A model generated the notes under the pieces. The model had not been told where the DNA came from and searched no databases. It worked only from the letters and a program-made list of their open reading frames with translations. From assembly GCF_030697065.1 (NCBI RefSeq), contig NZ_JAUYQU010000303.1, positions 1-39,076 of the forward strand: DNA of 39,076 bases, in the 5' to 3' direction. The translations under genes and the position numbers were made by a program. This DNA is from Bradyrhizobium sp. (lineage in GTDB: Bacteria; Pseudomonadota; Alphaproteobacteria; Rhizobiales; Xanthobacteraceae). Position 1 is the stretch's first letter. Every line of letters starts with the position of its first letter. This document shows, in pieces, positions 27,195 to 34,982 of this stretch.

Positions 27195-27794
27195 ATGGAA
27201 GTCATTTTGCTGGAGCGCGTCGCCAAGCTGGGCCAAATGGGCGAAGTCGTCCGCGTCAGGGACGGCTATGCCCGCAATTTCCTCTTGAAGCGCAACAAGG
27301 CGCTCCGCGCCACCGCCGACAACCGCGCCAAGTTCGACGGCATGAAGGCCGAACTCGAAGTCCGTAACCTGCAGGCCAAGGGCGAGGCCACCAAGGTCGC
27401 CGAAAAGATCGACGGCCGCAACGTCGTGGTGCTGCGCCAGGCTTCGGAGACCGGCCAGTTGTTCGGATCGGTCACGGTCCGCGACATCATCGCCTCGTTC
27501 GAGGCGGACGGCGTCACCATCAGCCGCAGCCAGGTAATGCTGGATGCGCCGATCAAGACGATCGGCAAGCACAACATCGCCATCGCCGTGCATCCGGAAG
27601 TCGAAGTCGCCGTCAGCGTGACGGTCGCGCGCAGCGCCGACGAGGCCGAGCGTATCAACCGCGGCGAAGACATCTCGACTCGCCAGGAAGATCAGGACGC
27701 GGCCGCCGAAGCGCTCGCCGCCGCCGGCGAATTCTTCGATCCGGAAGCACGCCGCGACGACGAGCCGCAGGAAGAAGCCGCTTCCGACAAGTAA
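27195..27794 (+). CDS. rplI: 50S ribosomal protein L9
   Basis: A 199-residue L9. The N-terminal domain that binds 23S rRNA has the conserved [31 protein letters not shown], then a long helix (about 40-75) and a C-terminal domain. The tail (about 155-199) is an acidic extension common in rhizobia and absent from E. coli L9. AAAGGAGAA gives a strong ribosome site. A hairpin beginning 32 bases after the stop is shared with the convergent thioesterase gene. Confidence 0.97.
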   Translation: MEVILLERVAKLGQMGEVVRVRDGYARNFLLKRNKALRATADNRAKFDGMKAELEVRNLQAKGEATKVAEKIDGRNVVVLRQASETGQLFGSVTVRDIIASFEADGVTISRSQVMLDAPIKTIGKHNIAIAVHPEVEVAVSVTVARSADEAERINRGEDISTRQEDQDAAAEALAAAGEFFDPEARRDDEPQEEAASDK

Positions 27795-27825
27795 CTCGGT
27801 CGCTCTCCTTACATCAAACTACACC

Positions 27826-27851
27826 AAGCCCGGCCTCAGGCGGCCGGGCTT
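27826..27851. terminator. Bidirectional terminator between rplI and the thioesterase
   Basis: A perfect 10-base stem AAGCCCGGCC / GGCCGGGCTT with a six-base loop. It serves rplI from the left and the leftward thioesterase from the right. The thioesterase stop TGA lies in the loop (27836-27838). The T tracts are weak on both sides, but the convergent placement supports a shared terminator. Confidence 0.75.
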
Positions 27852-28330
27852 TGGATTCTGGCCGTCACTTCTCCCGGCAGCATCGCGATCGACGCCAGCG
27901 CCGTCGCCGTATGTTTCTCGATGCCGTCGATGACGCAAAACACATCGGCGGCCACCACCGCGACCTGCCGTCCGGGCTTGATCACGCGGGCGCGGCAGAT
28001 CAGGCGCTCGCCGGATGCCGGCGACAGCAGATTCAATTTGTATTCCGCCGTCAGCGCCGGCTGGCCGCGCGATGTCGCCGCCGCGATGGTGGTCGCGTTG
28101 TCGACCAGGAAGGCGGTGACGCCGCCATGAAACAGGCCATGCTGCTGCAACAGCTCCGGCCGCCGGTCGACCGCGAGCGTGCAAGATCCGCGCGCCAACT
28201 CGGAGAGTTCGGCGCCGACATGGCCCATAAAACCCTGGCGGCCGACGCTGTCGCGGATTCGCTCGGCGATTGGCGCGAAGTCCGGATCGGGCTTGACGTC
28301 GGGATCCTGCGTCCTGGCTTGCTCAGTCAA
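27836..28330 (-). CDS. PaaI-type hotdog thioesterase
   Basis: A 164-residue hotdog-fold protein that probably hydrolyses acyl- or aryl-CoA thioesters. The family motif is QQHGLFHGGVTAFLVDNATT: the H-G-G (68-70) and Asp77 are the expected active-site positions. Start: a TTG at 28330 with GGAGG six bases upstream, overlapping the TetR stop (TTGA). No ATG is suitably placed. Coupling to the TetR gene suggests the pair are co-expressed and that the thioesterase is a target of the regulator. Substrate unknown. Confidence 0.85.
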   Translation of the reverse strand: MTEQARTQDPDVKPDPDFAPIAERIRDSVGRQGFMGHVGAELSELARGSCTLAVDRRPELLQQHGLFHGGVTAFLVDNATTIAAATSRGQPALTAEYKLNLLSPASGERLICRARVIKPGRQVAVVAADVFCVIDGIEKHTATALASIAMLPGEVTARIQSPAA

Positions 28331-28935
28331 GGTGTGCCTCCGGTGTCTGCAACGGATTGCGGCGCCACCAGCGCGCGAATCGCGCAGGCGATCAGGATGT
28401 CGGCCTGAAGCCTCGGGTCGGAGCGGTCGCGGCCCGACAGCCAGGCGCGGCAGAAGATCTGCGCCGGTCCGATGATCTGGCTGAAGAACAGCACCGGCGT
28501 CATCGGCAGCAATTCGCCGCTGACGATCAGCGGCGCGCGCCAGCGCTCGACGCCCTCGCCGAGGCGCGAATTCTGCGCCCGCTGCGCGTCCCTGACCTCC
28601 TCGCTCCATTCGCTGCGGGAGATCTCGAACAGATAGCGCGCCTCGCGCCGGTTATTCACCACCCAATCCAGATGCGCGCGGATCAGGCGATCGATACCTT
28701 CCCGCGCGCCGCAGGGCGTATCGATCGCCGCCAGCACCGCGGCGTGATAACGCTGCAGCACTTCCAGAAACAGCGCGCCCGCCAGCTTTTTCTTCGATCC
28801 GAAGAAATGAAAGAAGCTGCCATTGGAGGCCCGAGCGCGGGCGCGAATGGCCGCCACCGTCGCGCCCTCGAAACCGTCACGGTCGAACACCGCCAATCCC
28901 GCCGCCATCAGATCCTCGCGCGCGCCAGCGACCAC
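28327..28935 (-). CDS. TetR-family transcriptional regulator
   Basis: About 202 residues. The N-terminal helix-turn-helix is at about 24-44 (ATVAAIRARARASNGSFFHFF), followed by GSKKKLAGALFLEVL, as in TetR. The C-terminal ligand domain includes LFEISRSEW and MTPVLFFSQIIGP, similar to regulators of fatty-acid or aromatic metabolism. The start is uncertain: GTG 28935 has GAGG eight bases upstream; TTG 28962 would place the operator inside the gene. Its stop overlaps the thioesterase start. Two tandem palindromes lie just upstream, so autoregulation is likely. Confidence 0.88.
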   Translation of the reverse strand: MVAGAREDLMAAGLAVFDRDGFEGATVAAIRARARASNGSFFHFFGSKKKLAGALFLEVLQRYHAAVLAAIDTPCGAREGIDRLIRAHLDWVVNNRREARYLFEISRSEWSEEVRDAQRAQNSRLGEGVERWRAPLIVSGELLPMTPVLFFSQIIGPAQIFCRAWLSGRDRSDPRLQADILIACAIRALVAPQSVADTGGTP

Positions 28936-28960
28936 GATCACACCCTCGAACGAGTAGAGC

Positions 28961-28987
28961 AATACTCTAGAGTAATACTCTAGAGCA
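28961..28987 (-). promoter_or_regulatory. Tandem operator in front of the TetR gene
   Basis: The 13-base unit AATACTCTAGAG(T/C) occurs twice in a row. Each copy carries a palindrome: a perfect TACTCTAGAGTA (28963-28974) and TACTCTAGAGCA (28976-28987), with one end mismatch. Their centres are 13 bases apart. A further partial half, AGAGCA, lies just before (28957-28962). TetR dimers typically bind such sites. Confidence 0.75.
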
Positions 28988-29043
28988 ACACCCTATGAAT
29001 GATCAAGTCCGGCCGCTGGCCGAGAGCGCCCTGTCACGAAAAT

Positions 29044-29889
29044 CTATCGGGAGATCGGAGGTGCAGGCGGTCCCGCGGGGGGGACCGGTGGCAAGGGCGG
29101 GCCGGAAGCCGTCAGGGCCGGAGGCGGAGCTGGCAGCATCATCAGCGGGGGCTCGGGGGCGGATGACGGTTCCGAGGAGCCGCTGGAGACAGCAGCCGAC
29201 ATCGATGGCGGCGCTGGCGTGACCGGCGGAACCGGATCCGGCCGCAGCGCGGGCGTTTCGACGGTCTCCTTGGGTGGAGCGATCGCAGCCGATTGAGACG
29301 CAGCCTCACCGGACGGTCGGGCGGCATCGTCCTTGCCGGCTTCCTTGCCTGTTTCCTTGGAAGTTTCCTTGGCGGTTTCCTTGGCGGTTTCCTTGCCGGC
29401 TTCGCCCTTCGGCGCGTCGTCTTTGGCCGGCTCGTCCCTGGACGGCTCTTCCTTGCCCCGCTTGCTCAGCTTCTGCTTGGCGGCCGCTTTGCGGCCCTCT
29501 GGGTCGGAAGCGCCGCTCTCCTGTCTGGCGGCCTGTTGCGGCTCAGCGTCGGGCCTGGCGGCCTCCTGCGTCGGCCCCGGGCGCCTCGGGTCCTTCGCCT
29601 GCTGCTTGGCACCGCGGGTATCGGTTGCGCCGTTGGCGATCAGGAAGGCGCTGAGCTGCGAGGCCATTTCGCTGGAGGTGGTATAATGCTGGCGTAGGAA
29701 ACCCGGCAGGGATCCGGGCGACATGCTCCTCACGAGCCCGCGAGGCGCCTTGTGGCAGGCGGTGCAGGTGCCCGAGAAAATCTGGGAGGGGCTCTTGCCG
29801 GCATCCAGATTTTGCGCCCGCACCGGGATCGCCGCGAGACAGCCGATCAGAAGCGTCACCGTCGCCAGACTGAGCGCTCGGCTCACCAT
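29044..29889 (-). CDS. Secreted c-type cytochrome-like protein with low-complexity tail
   Basis: A 281-residue protein. The signal peptide ends near PVRAQ, then comes a short cytochrome-c-like module with one haem-binding motif CTACH (42-46); Met56 or Met75 could be the axial ligand. The module is only about 60 residues. The rest is a long disordered tail: charged, with four or five KETAKET-type repeats (about 178-200), then a Pro/Ala/Ser-rich end. GGAG lies ten bases before the ATG at 29889. It diverges from the CFA synthase. A periplasmic electron carrier is likely but the partner is unknown; no assembly genes are nearby. Confidence 0.8.
   Translation of the reverse strand: MVSRALSLATVTLLIGCLAAIPVRAQNLDAGKSPSQIFSGTCTACHKAPRGLVRSMSPGSLPGFLRQHYTTSSEMASQLSAFLIANGATDTRGAKQQAKDPRRPGPTQEAARPDAEPQQAARQESGASDPEGRKAAAKQKLSKRGKEEPSRDEPAKDDAPKGEAGKETAKETAKETSKETGKEAGKDDAARPSGEAASQSAAIAPPKETVETPALRPDPVPPVTPAPPSMSAAVSSGSSEPSSAPEPPLMMLPAPPPALTASGPPLPPVPPAGPPAPPISR
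29339..29398 (-). repeat. Five tandem 12-bp repeats in the cytochrome tail
   Basis: GTTTCCTTGGCG and close variants follow each other in 12-base steps, coding KETA/KETS/KETG/KEAG on the opposite strand. The repeat keeps frame, so length variants would change only the tail. Confidence 0.7.
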
Positions 29890-30175
29890 TCTCAAAGTTC
29901 TCCAGATGCGGAATTGGCTTTCAGCGTCCCAAATCAGGGGCCGGTGGCGGCGGTCACCTTTTAGCCGATTATGACGCGAATGGAAGCGCACATATAACGC
30001 AATGGCGTGAACGCGAAAACTCCGAAAATCCGCTTTCTGTACAATGCTCTAGCACCATGGCGCCAACACCGTTATGATTGGGAAGCGGTGCGCCGGGATT
30101 GTTCGATCCCCGCTTGCGCCGGCTGTGATGGCCGCTACGCCATCCTCGTTGGGATCGCTCAGTGTGGTGGTTTCG

Positions 30176-31426
30176 ATGGACCGTTTGTTGCGTTACTTCC
30201 TGCAGCAGTTCATTCGCCGCGGCGCGATGACCTTTACGACCGCGAGTGGAGCGGAATTCAGCTGCGGCGACGGGACCGGGCAGCGGGTGATGGCCCGATT
30301 CCTGACCACCGATGCCGAACGCCGGGTCCTCCTCAACCCCGAGCTTGCGCTCGGCGAAGTCTACATGGACGGAACTTTCGTCGTCGAGAACGGCTCGATC
30401 GCGGATGCGCTGGCGATCCTGATGGATCAGCCAGAGATCTTGCCGCGCTGGGCCCGGCTGCAATGGTTCCTGCGTTACCTGGTCAGGCATGCCAAACAGT
30501 TCAATCCGCGGCGCCGGTCCCTGAACAACGTCGCGCACCATTACGACCTCGACGGCCGGCTCTATTCCCTCTTCCTCGATGCCGACAAGCAATACAGCTG
30601 CGGCTATTTCGAAACGCCCGACGCGACGCTCGACGAAGCCCAGCTCGCCAAGAAGCGCCATCTCGCCGCCAAGCTGTTGATCCGGCCCGACGACCGCGTG
30701 CTCGACATCGGCTCCGGCTGGGGTGGCCTCGGCCTCTATCTGGCGGAAATGACCGGCGCCAGTGTCACCGGCGTCACGCTGTCGAGCGAGCAATTGCAGG
30801 TCTCGAATGCCCGCGCGGCGGAGAAGAACCTGACGACATCGGCCAGGTTTTTCCTCGAGGATTATCGCGACATCGCCGGCCCCTTCGAGCGCATCGTGTC
30901 GGTCGGCATGTTCGAACATGTCGGCGTCGATTTCTACGAGATCTATTTCAGGCGGTGCGCCGAGCTGCTCACGGACGACGGCGTGATGGTGCTGCATTCG
31001 ATCGGCCGCTCGGAAGGTCCCGACGTCACCAATCCCTGGATCACCAAGTACATTTTCCCCGGCGGCTACATACCGGCGCTTTCCGAGGTGACACGCGCGA
31101 TCGAGCGCGCCGGACTACTGGTGTGCGATATCGAAATCCTGAGGCTGCATTATGCGGAAACGCTGAAGGCGTGGCGCGAACGCTTCCTGGCGCGGCGGGA
31201 GGAAGCGGTGCGGCTCTATGATGAGCGCTTCGCGCGGATGTGGGAATTTTACCTGGCGTGCTCGGAAATGTCGTTCCGCAAACAAAACATGATGAACTTC
31301 CAGATCCAGCTCAGCAAACGCCAAGGCGTCGTGCCGACGACCCGGGATTACATCGGCGAAGCGGAAGCCCGGCTTCGCGGGGTCGAGCGTGGCCAGCGGC
31401 CACGGCTGCAGATCGCCGGCGAATAG
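30176..31426 (+). CDS. cfa: Cyclopropane-fatty-acyl-phospholipid synthase
   Basis: A 416-residue enzyme that adds a methylene from SAM to unsaturated acyl chains in membrane phospholipids. The N-terminal lipid-binding domain covers about 1-125. The SAM motif VLDIGSGWGGLGLYL begins at about 175, preceded by NNVAHHYDLDGRLYSLFLDADKQYSCGYF, and GMFEHVG and FPGGYIP follow. Start MDRLLRYFLQQFIRRG (30176); an upstream ATG at 30074 has no support. Lactobacillic-acid type lipids are common in rhizobia. It diverges from the cytochrome gene. Confidence 0.95.
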   Translation: MDRLLRYFLQQFIRRGAMTFTTASGAEFSCGDGTGQRVMARFLTTDAERRVLLNPELALGEVYMDGTFVVENGSIADALAILMDQPEILPRWARLQWFLRYLVRHAKQFNPRRRSLNNVAHHYDLDGRLYSLFLDADKQYSCGYFETPDATLDEAQLAKKRHLAAKLLIRPDDRVLDIGSGWGGLGLYLAEMTGASVTGVTLSSEQLQVSNARAAEKNLTTSARFFLEDYRDIAGPFERIVSVGMFEHVGVDFYEIYFRRCAELLTDDGVMVLHSIGRSEGPDVTNPWITKYIFPGGYIPALSEVTRAIERAGLLVCDIEILRLHYAETLKAWRERFLARREEAVRLYDERFARMWEFYLACSEMSFRKQNMMNFQIQLSKRQGVVPTTRDYIGEAEARLRGVERGQRPRLQIAGE

Positions 31427-31443
31427 GCCGGCGCGATCCGCTC

Positions 31444-31644
31444 CTAATGGCGCAGGCCGAATCCCTGACGGGCATGAAGTGCCGCCGGACGCGAAAGCTG
31501 TGCGCGCACGGCAGCGACGACCGACCGGTCGCAAGGCTGGCTGTGCGGTTCCGGCCGGGAAACGTCTTCCATGGTGGCGATCAGCATCGACAGCCACGAT
31601 TTCTCGCCGCCTGCCGATCGCCATCGCTGAAGTTGCTGGGCCAT
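31444..31644 (-). CDS. Possible small protein (66 residues)
   Basis: A short reading frame with a fair ribosome site (AGGA, seven bases before ATG 31644). The protein is basic, with GGEKSWLSMLIATMEDV in its first third, and has no membrane segment or family that I recognise. It is convergent with cfa, 17 bases after its stop, and divergent from the 40-residue membrane peptide at 31780. Longer frames on the other strand overlap it, so it may be spurious. Confidence 0.35.
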   Translation of the reverse strand: MAQQLQRWRSAGGEKSWLSMLIATMEDVSRPEPHSQPCDRSVVAAVRAQLSRPAALHARQGFGLRH

Positions 31645-31721
31645 GGCCTGTTCCTAATCTGCCCCGGTTACCAATCCTGCCGCCGGCGAGCCGTTCCGAC
31701 CGACTACAATTTAAACAAAAA

Positions 31722-31750
31722 TTAACCGGGTGTGATCTGGTTCACATAAG
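31722..31750 (+). promoter_or_regulatory. Possible promoter of the small membrane peptide
   Basis: TTAACC (31722-31727), a 17-base spacer, then CATAAG (31745-31750), preceded by an AT-rich stretch (31706-31726) unusual in this window. Both boxes are weak. The CRP-type palindrome lies in the spacer and overlaps the -10. Confidence 0.35.
31731..31746. promoter_or_regulatory. Perfect CRP-type palindrome
   Basis: TGTGA-TCTGGT-TCACA matches the CRP family consensus TGTGA-N6-TCACA in both half-sites without a mismatch. It is 33 bases before the ATG of the 40-residue membrane peptide. If the -35/-10 pair above is right, a protein bound here would repress. Confidence 0.6.
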
Positions 31751-31779
31751 GTTCGGCCGGCTTGGCTTAAGCGTCCGGA

Positions 31780-31902
31780 ATGGCCCAGAAAACCCACCCG
31801 TCATCGTTTGATCCGCAGGCCGACATCGGGACCGACTACGCCCTGATCGCCATCGGCGTGGGTGCCGCGGTCGGCGCGCTGATCTACCTCCTCCTGATCT
31901 GA
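31780..31902 (+). CDS. Possible 40-residue single-span membrane peptide
   Basis: A short gene read from the bases: MAQKTHPSSFDPQADIGTDY followed by one hydrophobic helix (about 20-40) ending YLLLI and a TGA. A stop lies three codons upstream in frame, so the ATG is the only reasonable start. The ribosome site is weak. A CRP-type box is 33 bases upstream. It is followed by 283 bases to dnaB. Function unknown. Confidence 0.5.
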   Translation: MAQKTHPSSFDPQADIGTDYALIAIGVGAAVGALIYLLLI

Positions 31903-32185
31903 TTCAGTATAGCGGACGGAACATTGCCGCTCTTGGAATGAGTGTGCCCGCGGCGGAACAAGGTTCAGGCCGGCCGAAAATTTTCCGGATTTTCATCGCG
32001 ATACGCCGCATGCCGGGGCCCGCCGCTGCGCAAAACCCGTCAAGCAGAATGCGTTGCCCCGGGTCACGATTCCTACATTCGATTGTGTGAATCGGGCATA
32101 AGGCAGGACCGCCCTTTCGCTGCGGCGTGGAGTGGCGCTCTATCCCCGCCCCGCATCCGACAAAGTCAAAGAACATTCCAAAGCC
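31903..32185 (+). promoter_or_regulatory. dnaB upstream region
   Basis: 283 bases without a convincing gene. An inverted repeat CGATTC (32067-32072) / GAATCG (32089-32094) flanks a 16-base centre and could be an operator. No confident -35/-10 pair was found. Confidence 0.3.
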
Positions 32186-33688
32186 ATGGCCCTCACTGAT
32201 TCGAACGTCCTCAAGCTCGCGCCTGATCCGGGAACCCCGGCCTATCGCAGCGCACCGCACAATATCGAGGCCGAACAGAGCCTGCTGGGCGCGATCCTGG
32301 TCAACAACGACGCGTTCTACCGGGTTTCGGACTTTCTGGAACCCAAGCACTACTTCGAACCGATCCATCAGACCATCTACGAGACCGCCGGCAGCCTGAT
32401 CCGGATGGGCAAGGTCGCCACCCCGGTGACGCTGAAGACCTTCGTCCCGGCCGAAACCGACATCGGCGGCATGACGGTCGGCCAGTACCTCGCCCGCCTC
32501 GCCGCCGAAGCCACCACCATCATCAACGCCCAGGATTACGGGCGGACGATCTATGAGCTGGCGCTGCGCCGCGACCTGATCCGGATCGGCGAGGACATGG
32601 TCAATGTCGCGTTCGACGCGCCGGTGGATTTTGCGCCCCGCGCGCAAATCGAGGACGCCGAGCGCAGACTTTACGAGCTGGCGGAATCAGGCCGCTACGA
32701 CGGCGGCTTCCAGCGTTTTTCGCAGGCGCTCACCGTGGCCGTCGACATGGCGGCCAAGGCGTTCCAGCGCGACGGAAAATTGTCGGGGGTTGCCACGGGT
32801 TTGCGCGATCTCGACAACAAGATGGGCGGCCTGCAGCCATCCGACCTGATCATCGTCGCCGGCCGACCGGGCATGGGCAAGACCGCGCTTGCCACCAACA
32901 TCGCCTACAACGTCGCCAAGGCGCACCGCGCCGAGGTGCAGGCCGACGGCACCATGAAATCTGTCAATGGCGGCATCGTCGGATTCTTCTCCTGCGAAAT
33001 GTCGGCCGAGCAGCTCGCCACCCGTATTCTCGCCGAGCAGACCAGCATCGCCTCCAGCTCGATCCGCCGCGGCGGCATCACCGAGACCGATTTCGAGAAG
33101 ATCCGCGACTATTCGATCGAATTGCAGTCGCTGCCGCTCTATGTCGACGAGACCGGCGGCCTGTCGATTTCGCAGCTCACCGCGCGTGCCCGGCGGCTGA
33201 AGCGGCAGAAGGGCCTCGACCTGATCGTGGTCGACTACATTCAGCTGCTGCAGGGCTCGGGCAAACGCGGCAATGACAACCGGGTGCAGGAGGTGACCGA
33301 AATCACCACCAGCCTGAAGGCGCTGGCGAAGGAACTGAACGTGCCGGTGATCGCGCTGTCGCAGCTGTCGCGCCAGGTCGAAAGCCGCGAAGACAAGCGC
33401 CCGCAATTGTCGGATCTGCGTGAATCCGGATCGATCGAACAGGACGCCGACGTGGTGATGTTCGTGTATCGCGAGGAGTATTATCTCGCCAACAAGGAGC
33501 CGCGCGTCGGCACGCCCGAATACGAGAAATGGCAGCTCGATATGTCGCTTGTGCACGGCAAGGCCGAAGTCATCATCGGCAAGCAGCGACACGGCCCCAC
33601 CGGCATGGTCGAACTGGCGTTCGAGGGCCAGTTCACCCGGTTCAGCGACCTGGCGCAGGAAAGCCATATGCCGGCGGCACAATACTGA
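32186..33688 (+). CDS. dnaB: Replicative DNA helicase DnaB
   Basis: A 500-residue hexameric helicase that unwinds DNA at the replication fork. The N-terminal domain (about 25-130) contains APHNIEAEQSLLGAILVNNDAFYRV. A linker helix follows, then the RecA-like ATPase with Walker A AGRPGMGKTALA (about 225-236). Other motifs are FFSCEMSAEQLATR, LIVVDYIQLLQGS and SQLSRQVESREDKRPQLSDLRESGSIEQDAD. Start MALTDSNVLKLAP (32186) rather than an upstream ATG at 32132. No intein is present. It is followed by alr after 47 bases. Confidence 0.97.
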   Translation: MALTDSNVLKLAPDPGTPAYRSAPHNIEAEQSLLGAILVNNDAFYRVSDFLEPKHYFEPIHQTIYETAGSLIRMGKVATPVTLKTFVPAETDIGGMTVGQYLARLAAEATTIINAQDYGRTIYELALRRDLIRIGEDMVNVAFDAPVDFAPRAQIEDAERRLYELAESGRYDGGFQRFSQALTVAVDMAAKAFQRDGKLSGVATGLRDLDNKMGGLQPSDLIIVAGRPGMGKTALATNIAYNVAKAHRAEVQADGTMKSVNGGIVGFFSCEMSAEQLATRILAEQTSIASSSIRRGGITETDFEKIRDYSIELQSLPLYVDETGGLSISQLTARARRLKRQKGLDLIVVDYIQLLQGSGKRGNDNRVQEVTEITTSLKALAKELNVPVIALSQLSRQVESREDKRPQLSDLRESGSIEQDADVVMFVYREEYYLANKEPRVGTPEYEKWQLDMSLVHGKAEVIIGKQRHGPTGMVELAFEGQFTRFSDLAQESHMPAAQY

Positions 33689-33735
33689 GACGCCTGCCCG
33701 GTTGAACCGCGGCAGGCCAGCGCGTAAAGTGCGGC

Positions 33736-34971
33736 ATGAACATCGTCACCGACCCGAAATTTGCCCCGCCCGGCTCGATCCTCTCGGCTGAGGCGAACCA
33801 GGCTGCTGCGCTGGCGACCGCTACCGCAATCCTTACCGTCGATCTCGACGCCATCATTGCCAACTGGCGCAAGATCGAGAAGTCGGCGGTGCCGGCGGAA
33901 TGCGCCGGCGTGGTCAAGGCCAATGCCTATGGCTGCGGCGCCGAACAGGTCGCGCGCGCGCTCGCCGGCGCCGGCTGCAAGACGTTTTTCGTGGCAACGC
34001 TCGACGAAGCCCGCGTGGTCCGCGCCGCGGTGCCGGCAGCGGCGATCTATGTGCTCGACGGCTTCTTCCAGAACAGCGGCGAGGCCTACGCCAGGATCGA
34101 CGTCAGGCCCGTGATCGGCGATCTCAACGAACTCGCCGAATGGGATGTATTTTGCCGCCGCACCGGCTGGGCCGGCGGCGCCGCCATTCACATCGATACC
34201 GGCATGAACCGGCTCGGCCTGACGCTCGTGGAAGCCCAGGGCATCATTCCCCGGATCAACGCCGGCGATCACGGCATCACGCTGGTCATGAGCCACCTCG
34301 CTTGCGCCGAGACTCTCAATCATCCGCTGAATGCCAAACAGCTCGCGACTTTCCGCGAAATCGCCAGCCTGTTTTCCGGCGTACCGGCGTCGTTGTCGAA
34401 TTCGTCCGGCTGTTTCCTCGGCGCCCCGTTCCAGTTCGATCTGGTGCGGCCGGGTTGCGCGCTCTACGGCATCAATCCGACACCCGAAGCGGATAATCCG
34501 ATGCAGCCGGTGGTCGAGGTCAAGGCCCGCATCGTGCAGATCCGCAATATTGAAAAGGGAGAAAGTGTCGGCTACGGCGGAACCTGGACCGCCCGGCGGC
34601 CGACCCGGCTCGCGATCGTTTCCGCCGGCTATGCCGACGGCTATTTCCGCGCCGGCAGCAGCAATGACGGCACCCGTGGCGCCGAGGTGATCGTCGCCGG
34701 CAAGCGCTGCCCGGTGGCGGGCCGCATCTCGATGGACCTGATGGCCATCGACGTCACCGATCTCGACAAGAGCGCCGCGCGCCGCGGCCACATGGTGACG
34801 CTGATCGGCGAAGGCATCACCGTCGACGAACTGGCGCACCATTTCGGCACCATCGGCTACGAAGTGCTGACCAGCCTCGGCCCGCGTTATGCGCGCATCT
34901 ACAAGGGTGGTGCGGCGACCGAACAGCCGGCGGCTGCCACGCCTGAACCGGCTCCCGTGATACCGGCCTGA
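33736..34971 (+). CDS. alr: Alanine racemase
   Basis: A 411-residue PLP enzyme that makes D-alanine for peptidoglycan. Lys61 (VVKANAYGCG) holds PLP and Tyr280 (SVGYGGTW) is the second catalytic base; both are present. The N-terminus is about 30 residues longer than the barrel needs (MNIVTDPKFAPPGSILSAE), and the C-terminus has a short Ala/Pro-rich tail. A dnaB-alr order is common in proteobacteria. It is a biosynthetic enzyme unless a second copy exists elsewhere. Confidence 0.96.
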   Translation: MNIVTDPKFAPPGSILSAEANQAAALATATAILTVDLDAIIANWRKIEKSAVPAECAGVVKANAYGCGAEQVARALAGAGCKTFFVATLDEARVVRAAVPAAAIYVLDGFFQNSGEAYARIDVRPVIGDLNELAEWDVFCRRTGWAGGAAIHIDTGMNRLGLTLVEAQGIIPRINAGDHGITLVMSHLACAETLNHPLNAKQLATFREIASLFSGVPASLSNSSGCFLGAPFQFDLVRPGCALYGINPTPEADNPMQPVVEVKARIVQIRNIEKGESVGYGGTWTARRPTRLAIVSAGYADGYFRAGSSNDGTRGAEVIVAGKRCPVAGRISMDLMAIDVTDLDKSAARRGHMVTLIGEGITVDELAHHFGTIGYEVLTSLGPRYARIYKGGAATEQPAAATPEPAPVIPA

Positions 34972-34982
34972 CATCCGGCGGG

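Noticed and set aside
29274..29697. Plus-strand frames with a Gly/Phe/Leu-rich repeat opposite the cytochrome tail
   Set aside because: The apparent transmembrane repeats (GGFLGGFLAGF) are the antisense reading of the KETA repeats.
33481..34974. 497-residue minus-strand frame opposite alr
   Set aside because: Alr with its catalytic Lys and Tyr lies on the plus strand; the antisense frame shows no family.
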